DNA from: RPQJ01 sp041910015
Lineage (GTDB): Bacteria > Pseudomonadota > Gammaproteobacteria > Steroidobacterales > Steroidobacteraceae
Reading direction: 5' to 3'
DNA length: 60,138 bases
Assembly: GCA_041910015.1 (NCBI GenBank)
Contig: JAYRRR010000110.1
Span: 1-60,138, forward strand
Shown here in pieces: positions 18,355 to 26,488 of the stretch (position 1 is the stretch's first letter; each line of letters opens with the position of its first letter). The translations under genes were made by a program, and so were the position numbers. Under the pieces are notes generated by a model that was given only the letters and a program-made list of their open reading frames with translations, searched no databases and was not told the origin of the DNA.

Positions 18355-19232
18355 CCGACGCGGTCGTCGGGCGCTCCGGCGGCGACGGACTGTTCGCGCT
18401 GCTGCAGCGGGCGCTGCCCCAGCATGGGCTCTCGCGCGGCATGCATGCGCTGGCGCGCAGCCGACAGCCGTCGGTCCGCAACGCCCTCATCCGCACCGTG
18501 CTGCGGTCCTATCCGCAGATAGACATGCGCGAGGCGGCGCAGCACGATCCGTTTGCCTACGAGTCGTTCAATGCGTTCTTCACGCGCGCGCTCCGGCCCG
18601 GCGCACGGCCGGTCACGGACGCGCCCGGGGTCGCGGCATGCCCCGTCGACGGTACGGTCAGCCAGGCCGGGCGCACGGACGCCGGCAGGCTGCTGCAGGC
18701 GAAGGGCATGGACTACACCTGCGATGCGCTGCTGGCCGACGCCGCCGTGTCGGCACGTTACGTCGGCGGCAGTTTCGCGTGTCTGTACCTCGCCCCGTAC
18801 AACTATCACCGCATCCACATGCCGCTCGACGGCGTGCTGCGCGCGACGCGCTACGTGCCCGGCCGCCTGTTCAGCGTGAATGCCTCGACCGCCCGAGTTG
18901 TGCCTGGGCTGTTCGCACGCAACGAGCGGGTCGTCTGCGACTTCGACACCGAGCTGGGCCCGCTCTGCCTGGTGCTCGTCGGTGCCCTCTTCGTCGGCAG
19001 CATCGAAACCGTCTACGCGGGGGAGATCAACCCGCCCGCGGGGCGGCGCGGCGCGGTGCGCGCCATCGAGGCCGGGGTCGGTCGCACGTTCCGCCGCGGC
19101 GAGGAACTCGGGCGCTTCAACATGGGCTCGACCGTCATCGCGCTCTTCGGCCGGCCGCTCTCTTTCGCCACGGACATCGAGCCGGGACGGCCGGTGCGCA
19201 TGGGGCGGCCGCTCGCGCGCTGCGGCGCATGA
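18351..19232 (+). CDS. psd: Phosphatidylserine decarboxylase proenzyme
   Basis: Converts phosphatidylserine to phosphatidylethanolamine at the cytoplasmic membrane. The 293-residue proenzyme carries the self-cleavage motif MGST at 258-261, where S260 becomes the pyruvoyl group of the alpha chain. The conserved CPVDG (D100) and YNYHRIHMPLDG (H153, H156) blocks provide the cleavage triad. The start is a GTG overlapping the SCO stop, which gives the right N-terminal length. The stop overlaps the ATG of epmA (ATGA), so SCO, psd and epmA form a coupled operon. psd next to epmA is also the enteric arrangement. Confidence 0.95.
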   Translation: MTDAVVGRSGGDGLFALLQRALPQHGLSRGMHALARSRQPSVRNALIRTVLRSYPQIDMREAAQHDPFAYESFNAFFTRALRPGARPVTDAPGVAACPVDGTVSQAGRTDAGRLLQAKGMDYTCDALLADAAVSARYVGGSFACLYLAPYNYHRIHMPLDGVLRATRYVPGRLFSVNASTARVVPGLFARNERVVCDFDTELGPLCLVLVGALFVGSIETVYAGEINPPAGRRGAVRAIEAGVGRTFRRGEELGRFNMGSTVIALFGRPLSFATDIEPGRPVRMGRPLARCGA

Positions 19233-20245
19233 CGGACCCTGACGAAGGCACTCCCGGCCCGGCCCACACGCCGGATGTGGAGTGGGCACCGGCGGCGACG
19301 CTCGAAAGGCTGCGCCTGCGGGCCGGCCTGCTGGCCGTCGTGCGCGCCTATTTCGCCGAGACCGGCACGCTGGAGGTCGAAACGCCCGCGCTCGTGCGCG
19401 CGCCGGTCACCGACGTCCACCTCGAAGCCCTGCGGGTCGTGGACGACGCCGCACACGCAGCCACCGCGGGATTCCTGCAGACCTCACCCGAGTACGCCAT
19501 GAAGCGACTGCTCTGCGCCGGCGCGCCCGACCTCTACCAGGTCTGTCGCGTGTTTCGCGCGGGCGAACGCGGCAGGCGCCACAATCCGGAATTCACGATG
19601 ATCGAGTGGTACCGGCGCGGCATTGATCATCACGCGCTGATGGGTGACGTCGAGGCGCTCGTGCACCGGCTGCTGCAGGAACATCGCACGGTGGCAGCGA
19701 GCGAACGCGTGAGCTACGTCGATGCCTTCGAACGCGCGCTCGGCGTCGACCCGCTCCATGACCCCGTGGCGCGCATCGTGGCGGCGCTCGCGAACGCCGG
19801 CGTGATCCTGCCGGAGTCGATGCGTGACGCTCCGGCGCGCGACGACGTGCTCGACCTGGCGATGGGTACGGTCGTCGCGGGCTCGTTCGCGATAGACCGC
19901 CTGACGTTCCTGTACGACTTTCCGGCGAGCCAGGCCGCGCTCGCGCAGGTCCACGGTGAGGTCGCCGCCCGCTTCGAGGCATTCTGGGGTCCGCTCGAAC
20001 TCGCCAACGGCTTTCATGAACTCGGCTCGTCCGTGGAACAGCGTGCGCGCTTCGAGGCCGACCTGGAGCAACGACGCGCGAGGGGCCAGCCTGGGCGATG
20101 CATGGACCAGCGCTTCCTGGCCGCATTGGCACATGGTCTGCCGCCGTGCGCCGGCGTGGCGCTGGGCTTCGACCGGCTGGTCATGGTCGCCGCCCGGGCC
20201 AGCCGGATCGACGAGGTCGTCGCCTTCCCCTGCGAACGCGCCTGA
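19229..20245 (+). CDS. epmA: EF-P lysine 34 lysyltransferase (LysRS-like)
   Basis: Class II lysyl-tRNA-synthetase paralogue (PoxA/GenX) that attaches (R)-beta-lysine, made by EpmB, to EF-P. The 338-residue length matches the catalytic core only; no tRNA anticodon-binding domain is present. Motif 2 is visible around FRAGERGRRHNPEFTMIEWYR, and motif 3 as GVALGFDRLVM near the C-terminus. Both partners, efp and epmB, lie immediately downstream. The start overlaps the psd stop. The gene converges on efp with 80 bases between them and no clear terminator. Confidence 0.95.
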   Translation: MTDPDEGTPGPAHTPDVEWAPAATLERLRLRAGLLAVVRAYFAETGTLEVETPALVRAPVTDVHLEALRVVDDAAHAATAGFLQTSPEYAMKRLLCAGAPDLYQVCRVFRAGERGRRHNPEFTMIEWYRRGIDHHALMGDVEALVHRLLQEHRTVAASERVSYVDAFERALGVDPLHDPVARIVAALANAGVILPESMRDAPARDDVLDLAMGTVVAGSFAIDRLTFLYDFPASQAALAQVHGEVAARFEAFWGPLELANGFHELGSSVEQRARFEADLEQRRARGQPGRCMDQRFLAALAHGLPPCAGVALGFDRLVMVAARASRIDEVVAFPCERA

Positions 20246-20325
20246 ATCACCGCGCCCGCCAACCGCCCGGGCGACGCATGCGCACGCTGGCGACCCGGCG
20301 GGCCGGGATGTGCCTCGGGCTCCGG

Positions 20326-20895
20326 TCAGCCCTTGGCGCGACTCAGGTATTCGGACGTCCGGGTGTCGACGCGGATGACCTCACCTTCGTTGATGAACAG
20401 CGGCACGCGCACGACGGCACCGGTCTCCAGCTTCGCGGGCTTCTGCCCACCGGTGGCCGTGTCGCCGCGTACGCCCGGGTCCGTCTCGACGATCTTGAGT
20501 TCAACGTGCGCCGGCGGATTCACCGACAGCGGCACCCCGTTCCACAGCATGACGGTGCACATCGTGCCATCCTTGAGCCACAGCGCGGACTCGCCCATCG
20601 CTTCCTTGCCCGCAGTATGCTGCTCGAAGTTCTCCGGCACCATGAAGTGCCAGAAGTCGCCATCGTTGTAGAGGTACTGCATCTCCGTCTCGACGATGTC
20701 GGCGCCCTCGACGGTGTCGCCGGACTTCATGTTGCGTTCCAGCGTGCGGCCCGTCTTCAGGTTGCGGATGCGTACGCGATTGAACGCCTGGCCCTTGCCG
20801 GGCTTCACGAACTCGTTCTCGACGATCACATAGGGATCGCCGTCGAGCATGATCTTGAGGCCGGACTTGAACTCGTTCGTGCTGTAGCTGGACAT
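20326..20895 (-). CDS. efp: Elongation factor P
   Basis: Translation factor that binds between the P and E sites and rescues ribosomes stalled at polyproline. The 189-residue product has the three-domain length of EF-P. The modification loop reads VKPGKGQAF with K34 at its tip, as in E. coli EF-P, matching the EpmA/EpmB lysylation route rather than the arginine-rhamnose (EarP) type. The C-terminal signature of the family is present around residues 150-185. The ATG at 20895 gives the usual MSSYSTNEFKSG start, although the frame stays open upstream. Confidence 0.97.
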   Translation of the reverse strand: MSSYSTNEFKSGLKIMLDGDPYVIVENEFVKPGKGQAFNRVRIRNLKTGRTLERNMKSGDTVEGADIVETEMQYLYNDGDFWHFMVPENFEQHTAGKEAMGESALWLKDGTMCTVMLWNGVPLSVNPPAHVELKIVETDPGVRGDTATGGQKPAKLETGAVVRVPLFINEGEVIRVDTRTSEYLSRAKG

Positions 20896-21002
20896 GGTTG
20901 GGTGTGCCGGGAATGCTGCGGTGGAGCGATGGGCCCAGGCGGGGTGGTCAGGCGCGGTGATTCCCGCGACAATGGCCGGTTGCCGCCCACGGCAAGCCGC
21001 GC

Positions 21003-22037
21003 ATGATACCCGGAACCCACCACCCCCGTCACCTCGCCCCCGCCCGCTGGCAGCAGGCCCTGCGGGAGTGCGTGCGTACCCCGGCGGAGCTGTTTGCCGC
21101 GCTGGGGCTCGACCCCTCGTCGGCGGGCGCCTCGAGCGCCGCGGCGGAGGGCTTCGCACTCAAGGTGCCGCGCAGCTACGTGGCGCGCATGCGGCCCGGT
21201 GACCCCGACGATCCGCTGCTGCGACAGGTGCTTCCGGTCGGGGCCGAGCTTCGCGCAACGCCCGGCTACGTCGCGGACCCGGTCGGCGACCTGCATGCGC
21301 TGGCCGGCGAAGGGGTGCTGCGCAAGTACCATGGGCGCGCACTGCTGGTCACGACGGGCGCCTGCGCCGTGCACTGCCGCTACTGCTTCCGGCGCGAGTA
21401 CCCGTACGGCGAGCAGAGCGCGGGGCGGCACTCGTTCGCCGCGGCGCTCGCGGCCCTGCGCGCCGATGCCTCCATCCACGAGGTGCTGCTGAGCGGCGGC
21501 GACCCACTCACGCTCAGCGACCGCCGGCTCGGCGAGCTCGTCGCTGCGCTCGGCAACATCCCGCACCTGCGGCGCCTGCGCATCCATACGCGCCTGCCGG
21601 TCGTGCTGCCGGAACGCATCGACGCCGGCTTCCTGCGTGCCTGGAATGCCGCGCCGCATCTGCAACGCGTCATGGTCATCCACGCGAACCACGCCAACGA
21701 ACTGCGCGATGCCGCCGACGTCCGCGCCGCGCTCGCTGCCCTGCGCGAGGACGGGGCCACGCTGCTCAACCAGTCGGTGCTGCTGCGCGGCATCAATGAC
21801 ACGGTCGACGCGCTCGCCGACCTCGGCGAGGCGCTGTTCGCGGCCGGCGTGCTGCCCTACTACCTCCACGTGCTCGACCGCGTGCGGGGCGCCGCGCATT
21901 TCGAAGTGCCCGACGACGAGGCGCGCGACCTCGTCGCGGCACTGGCGGCACGGCACCCTGGATACCTCGTACCGCGGCTCGTGCGCGAGGTGCCAGGTGC
22001 TGCTTCCAAGACAATGCTGCCACCTGCGTCACGTTAG
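21003..22037 (+). CDS. epmB: EF-P (R)-beta-lysine synthase, radical SAM lysine 2,3-aminomutase
   Basis: Converts (S)-alpha-lysine to (R)-beta-lysine for EF-P modification, using SAM, a 4Fe-4S cluster and PLP. The 344-residue protein has the radical SAM cysteines C121, C125 and C128 (CAVHCRYC), followed by the GGDPLTL block and HTRLPVVLPERID. The length is that of EpmB and shorter than clostridial lysine 2,3-aminomutase. It is divergent from efp with a 107-base gap in which I see no convincing promoter. Together with epmA and efp it forms a complete EF-P lysylation locus. Confidence 0.95.
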   Translation: MIPGTHHPRHLAPARWQQALRECVRTPAELFAALGLDPSSAGASSAAAEGFALKVPRSYVARMRPGDPDDPLLRQVLPVGAELRATPGYVADPVGDLHALAGEGVLRKYHGRALLVTTGACAVHCRYCFRREYPYGEQSAGRHSFAAALAALRADASIHEVLLSGGDPLTLSDRRLGELVAALGNIPHLRRLRIHTRLPVVLPERIDAGFLRAWNAAPHLQRVMVIHANHANELRDAADVRAALAALREDGATLLNQSVLLRGINDTVDALADLGEALFAAGVLPYYLHVLDRVRGAAHFEVPDDEARDLVAALAARHPGYLVPRLVREVPGAASKTMLPPASR

Positions 22038-22127
22038 CGGCCGAAAACCCGGTGCTATGATCCGGCGCGATTTGACAATCATCGCGAGCGGCCCCCCACG
22101 GGTGCCGCGCACGCACGGGGTAGGATC

Positions 22128-24182
22128 TTGGCCGAAAGCAGCGCCATCCCAGTCGTCGTCCTGTCGCGCCAGCAGGACCCGGTCGAGGTCATCAACAGCA
22201 CGCTGCGCAATGCCGGACAGGCCGTGCACTGCAGCTGGGTGCGCGACCTGGCCGACCTGGGTGACGCGCTCGCCGCTCCCAACGATCCGCAACTCATCTT
22301 TTTCTGCGTCGCCGACGGCGACGAACTGGAGAGTGCGATGGCGCAGCGCGCCCGCGCCGCTTCGCGCGTACCGGTGCTGGTCGTCCGCGAGTCGCTGACG
22401 GAGGCGGACCTGATTCGTGGCCTCGAGCTCGGCGCTCAGGACGTCGTGACGTTGTCCGCCCGGCACCGCCTGCAGGCCGTCGCGGCCCGCGAGCTCGACG
22501 CGGCGCGTCTCGACCATGCGCTGAGCGGCACGCTGGCCTCGGCCCGGCAGTACCGCGACCAGATGCGCGCATTCATGACGGGCTCGATCGACGCGATCGC
22601 GCACGTGCAGGAAGGCATCGTCGTCGACGTCAATCCAGCCTGGAGCGAACTCTTCGGCCACGCCGACGCCACTGATCTGCTCGGCCAGCCGCTGATGGAC
22701 CTGTTCCACGCCCGCAGCCACGCCGCGATCAAGGGTGCCGTGGTCGCCGCGATGCAGGGCAAATGGACCGGTCATGCACTGAGCGCTGTCGCCGCGCTAC
22801 CCAATGGCAACACACTCGCGCTCGAGCTGACGCTCGAGCGCTTCGAATTCGAGGGCGAGGCCGCCGTGCGCCTGTGCGTGCAGACGCAGAAGCGCGACAT
22901 CGAAACCATGGCGCGGCAACTTGAGGACGCGATGCGTCTCGACAGCCAGACGGGCCTGTTGCGGCGCACGTCCTTCATGGAGGCGGCCACGGCACGCGCC
23001 GCGCAACCCCTCAAGGCCGGCCTTCGCTCGATCGCCTACCTGACACCGGACGCGTTCGACGAGATCGAGCGCAACTACGGCCCGCTGCCTGGCGAGGAAA
23101 TCCTCGAGACGCTCGCGCGGCGCGTGCAGGAACACCTGCAGCCCGGTGACCTGGCGAGCCGCGTGTCATCGCGCGGCTTCGCCATCCTGCTCGAGCGCGG
23201 CAATGCCCGCGACCAGGAGAGCTGGCTCGCCAAGCTGCTCGAACGCATCGCCGAAGCGCCATTCCAGGCACGCGGCGAGAGGCTGGAGGTCACCTGCAGC
23301 ATCGGTTCCGCGCCGCTGCAGGCGCAGGGCGACCTGCTGCAGAAGCCGCTCGACGCCGCAATCAGCGCACAGCGTTCGGCCGCAGCCGCGGGCGGCAATC
23401 GCAGCGTGCACAAGTCGCCCCCGGGCGCAAAGCCGGAAATCGACGAAGCCGATCGCGCCGTCGCGAACCAGATCAAGGCCGCGCTGATGGCGAACCGCTT
23501 CCGGCTCGTGCAGCAGCCAATCGCCAGTCTGGTCGGCGAGGACCGGCCCATGTTCGACCTGCTCGTCCGTATGCTCGACGAGGCGGGCCAGGAAGTACTG
23601 CCGTCGGAGTTCCTGGCAGTGGCCGAACGCACGGACCTGATGAAGAACATCGACCGCTGGATTGTCGGCGCGGCCATGTCCTTCTGCGCCGCGAAGCAGC
23701 CGCACCGTGTGTTCGTCAGGCTGTCGCGCGATTCCATGCACGACCAGACGCTCGGCACCTGGCTGCAGCAGCAGCTGAAGACGACGGGCGTGCCAGCCGA
23801 GCGCATCGTCGTCGAGATGACCGAGGAAATGGTGCAGGCCCAGCCGCGCGAGGCCCGCACACTGCAGGGCCTGCTGTCGGCGCTCGGCATCGAGTTCGCG
23901 ATCGAGCATTTCGGCGCCTCGGGCGGCGACCCTGGTGCTTTGCTGCACCGCCTCCCGGTCAACTACGTGAAGATCGACGGCGCCCTGATGCAGGGGATCG
24001 CCAATGACCGGCCGTTGCAGGAGAAGGTCAAGGGGCTCGTCGACATCGCCCGCAAGCACGGCGTGACGACGATCGCCGAGCGCGTAGAGGACGCCAACAC
24101 CATGGCCGTGTTGTGGCAGCTCGGCATCGAGTTCATCCAGGGCTACTTCGTCAACACGCCCGAGTCGGTCACGATCGGATAG
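22128..24182 (+). CDS. FimX-like protein: receiver-like, PAS, degenerate GGDEF and degenerate EAL domains
   Basis: Predicted cyclic-di-GMP receptor of 684 residues, probably acting on type IV pilus assembly at the cell pole. The order is a pseudo-receiver (about 1-125), PAS (about 145-255), GGDEF-like (about 270-410) and EAL (about 440-684) domain. The GGDEF motif is replaced by SSRGF at 347-351. The EAL signature reads FDLLVR at 476-481, and the metal-binding DDFG is replaced by IEHFG at 592-596, so cyclase and phosphodiesterase activity are not expected. This combination is that of Pseudomonas FimX. The start is a TTG at 22128; no in-frame ATG precedes the conserved N-terminus. Confidence 0.85.
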   Translation: MAESSAIPVVVLSRQQDPVEVINSTLRNAGQAVHCSWVRDLADLGDALAAPNDPQLIFFCVADGDELESAMAQRARAASRVPVLVVRESLTEADLIRGLELGAQDVVTLSARHRLQAVAARELDAARLDHALSGTLASARQYRDQMRAFMTGSIDAIAHVQEGIVVDVNPAWSELFGHADATDLLGQPLMDLFHARSHAAIKGAVVAAMQGKWTGHALSAVAALPNGNTLALELTLERFEFEGEAAVRLCVQTQKRDIETMARQLEDAMRLDSQTGLLRRTSFMEAATARAAQPLKAGLRSIAYLTPDAFDEIERNYGPLPGEEILETLARRVQEHLQPGDLASRVSSRGFAILLERGNARDQESWLAKLLERIAEAPFQARGERLEVTCSIGSAPLQAQGDLLQKPLDAAISAQRSAAAAGGNRSVHKSPPGAKPEIDEADRAVANQIKAALMANRFRLVQQPIASLVGEDRPMFDLLVRMLDEAGQEVLPSEFLAVAERTDLMKNIDRWIVGAAMSFCAAKQPHRVFVRLSRDSMHDQTLGTWLQQQLKTTGVPAERIVVEMTEEMVQAQPREARTLQGLLSALGIEFAIEHFGASGGDPGALLHRLPVNYVKIDGALMQGIANDRPLQEKVKGLVDIARKHGVTTIAERVEDANTMAVLWQLGIEFIQGYFVNTPESVTIG

Positions 24183-24184
24183 CG

Positions 24185-24199
24185 AGGTGCCGGGCACCT
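24185..24199. terminator. Hairpin between convergent fimX-like and parC genes
   Basis: A perfect inverted repeat, AGGTGCC-G-GGCACCT, lies three bases after the fimX-like stop and 10 bases beyond the parC stop. It can fold as a six-pair stem with a three-base loop. TTGT follows on the plus strand; there is no strong T run on either side. It may serve as a weak bidirectional terminator. Confidence 0.4.
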
Positions 24200-24209
24200 T
24201 GTCGGCACC

Positions 24210-26486
24210 CTACTCGACCTCAAGCGCCTCGGCCTTGCGCCAGCCGCGCGGCAGCACCGCACCGCGCTGGCCACGCTCTCCGCGGTAGTCGGCGAGTTCC
24301 TTGTACGACAGCGCCATGCGCCGTTCGCCGACGAGCAGCCGCAGCGCCTGCCCTGGTGCCACGGTGGCGATCGCGAGCAGTGTTTCCGGCTCGACCAGGG
24401 ACTTCCTGTGTGAGACGCCAAAGATCTTGTTGCCCTTGCCGCGCGGCATCTCGGGCAGGTCAGTGACCGGGAAGGTGAGCAGACGGCCTTCGGAGTTGAG
24501 TGCCGCAAGCAGCACCACGGCCTTCGGATCCTCGACGGGCGGGATCGCGGCCGGCGCGATCGCCACGTAGCCCTCGGGCACGTTGAGCACCGCCTTGCCC
24601 GCGCGATTGCGGCTGTTGAGGTCCGCGAGCCTGACGACGAAGCCATAGCCGGCACTGCTCGCGAGCACCCAGCGATCCTCGGGTTCGCCGATCATCACGC
24701 CCGGGAACGTCGCGCCGTCGGGTGGATCGAGCCGTCCGGACAGCGGCTCGCCCTGCCCCCGCGCCGAAGGCAGCGTATGCGCGAGCAGGCTGTACGACCG
24801 GCCCGTGCTGTCGAGGAACACCGCGAATTGCGTCGTGCGCCCCCTGGCGCAGGCCCGAAACTCGTCGCCCGTCTTGTACGAAAGCGTGCGCGGATCGATC
24901 TCGTGGCCCCTGGCCTGCCGGACCCAGCCGCTCTTCGACAGCACCACAGTGACCGGTTCGCTTGCGACCAGCTCGGTCGCGTCGATCGCCTGCGCGGCAA
25001 CGGCTCCCTCGACCAGCTTGCTGCGTCGCCCGTCTCCGTACTTCGCCGCATCGGCCAGGATCTCGTCGCGCACCAGCTTCCTGAGCTTCGCCCTGCTGCC
25101 GAGCAGCTTCTGGAGCCGTTCGCGCTCCTGCGCGAGCTCGGCCTGCTCGCCGCGGATCTTCATTTCCTCGAGACGCGCGAGATGGCGCAATTTGGTCTCG
25201 AGGATCGCTTCGGCCTGCGCCTCCGACAGCTGGAAGCGCGCCATCAACGCTGCCTTGGGCTCGTCCTCGGTGCGGACGATGCGGATGACCTCGTCGAGGT
25301 TCAGGTAGGCGACGAGCAGTCCGTCGAGGATGTGCAGGCGTGCGTCGACTTTCTCCAGCCGGTACTGCAGCCGGCGCGTCACCGTGTCGACGCGGAACGA
25401 CAACCACTCCGCAAGCAGCGGCTTGAGACCCATCACGCGTGGGCGACCGTCGCGCGCGATCACGTTCAGGTTGACGCGGTAGCTGCGCTCGAGGTCCGTC
25501 GTGGCGAACAGATGCGTCATGACCTGCTCGGTGTCGACGCGGTTCGAACGCGGTGTGATCACGAGGCGCGTCGGGTGCTCATGGTCGGACTCGTCGCGCA
25601 GGTCCTCGACCATGGGCAGCTTTTTGGCGCGCATCTGCGCCGCGATCTGCTCGAGCACTTTCGAGCCCGAGACCTGGAACGGCAGCTCGGTGATCACGAT
25701 CTCGCCGTCCTCGACCTCGAAGCGCGCACGGGCGCGGAACGTGCCGTTGCCGGTCTCGTAGATCTTCAGCAGATCCTCGCGCGGCGTGATGATTTCCGCG
25801 CCGGTGGGGAAATCGGGACCGAGCACGTGTTCGCAGAGCCGCCACGTCGTGGCCTTCGGGTCCTCGAGCAGGTGCACGCACGCAGCGGCGACCTCACGCA
25901 GGTTGTGCGGCGGAATGTCCGTCGCCATGCCGACGGCGATGCCCATCGCGCCGTTCAGCAGCAGGTTCGGCAGCCGCGCCGGCAGCAGCGCCGGCTCCTC
26001 GAGCGATCCGTCGAAGTTCGGCGTCCAGTCGACCGTGCCCTGACCGAGTTCGGCGAGCAGCACCTCGGCATAGCGCGCGAGCTTCGACTCCGTGTAGCGC
26101 ATGGCCGCGAACGACTTGGGGTCGTCCGGCGAGCCGAAGTTGCCCTGCCCGTCCACGATCGGGTAGCGGTACGAGAACGGCTGCGCCATCAGCACCATCG
26201 CCTCGTAGCAGGCCGAGTCGCCGTGCGGGTGGAACTTGCCGATCACGTCGCCCACGGTGCGCGCGGACTTCTTGGGCTTGGCGGTGGCGGCGAGGCCGAG
26301 CTCGCTCATCGCGTAGATGATGCGACGCTGCACGGGCTTGAGACCGTCGCCGACGTGCGGCAGCGCGCGGTCGAGGATGACGTACATCGAGTACTCGAGG
26401 TACGCGCGCTCGGTGAACGCGCACAGCGGCTGCCGCTCGATGCCCTCGAAGCCCAGAGTCGCGTTCGGATCGTTCGTGTTCGCCAT
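24210..26486 (-). CDS. parC: DNA topoisomerase IV subunit A
   Basis: Breakage-reunion subunit of topoisomerase IV, which decatenates daughter chromosomes. The 758-residue protein carries the catalytic Tyr in RYTESKL and the quinolone-determining block HPHGDSACYEAM, with Ser and Glu at the positions of E. coli S80 and E84 (unmutated type). The C-terminal blade region is short and lacks a GyrA box, separating it from gyrase A. The ATG at 26486 is preferred. A GTG at 26492, overlapping the parE stop, is equally possible and would add two residues. Confidence 0.95.
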   Translation of the reverse strand: MANTNDPNATLGFEGIERQPLCAFTERAYLEYSMYVILDRALPHVGDGLKPVQRRIIYAMSELGLAATAKPKKSARTVGDVIGKFHPHGDSACYEAMVLMAQPFSYRYPIVDGQGNFGSPDDPKSFAAMRYTESKLARYAEVLLAELGQGTVDWTPNFDGSLEEPALLPARLPNLLLNGAMGIAVGMATDIPPHNLREVAAACVHLLEDPKATTWRLCEHVLGPDFPTGAEIITPREDLLKIYETGNGTFRARARFEVEDGEIVITELPFQVSGSKVLEQIAAQMRAKKLPMVEDLRDESDHEHPTRLVITPRSNRVDTEQVMTHLFATTDLERSYRVNLNVIARDGRPRVMGLKPLLAEWLSFRVDTVTRRLQYRLEKVDARLHILDGLLVAYLNLDEVIRIVRTEDEPKAALMARFQLSEAQAEAILETKLRHLARLEEMKIRGEQAELAQERERLQKLLGSRAKLRKLVRDEILADAAKYGDGRRSKLVEGAVAAQAIDATELVASEPVTVVLSKSGWVRQARGHEIDPRTLSYKTGDEFRACARGRTTQFAVFLDSTGRSYSLLAHTLPSARGQGEPLSGRLDPPDGATFPGVMIGEPEDRWVLASSAGYGFVVRLADLNSRNRAGKAVLNVPEGYVAIAPAAIPPVEDPKAVVLLAALNSEGRLLTFPVTDLPEMPRGKGNKIFGVSHRKSLVEPETLLAIATVAPGQALRLLVGERRMALSYKELADYRGERGQRGAVLPRGWRKAEALEVE

Positions 26487-26488
26487 GG

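Noticed and set aside
22056..22061. TATGAT -10-like hexamer upstream of the fimX-like gene
   Set aside because: Only two of six matches at the -35 position; too weak to call a promoter.
22072..22077. Perfect TTGACA upstream of the fimX-like gene
   Set aside because: No -10-like sequence lies 16-18 bases downstream; the region there is C-rich.
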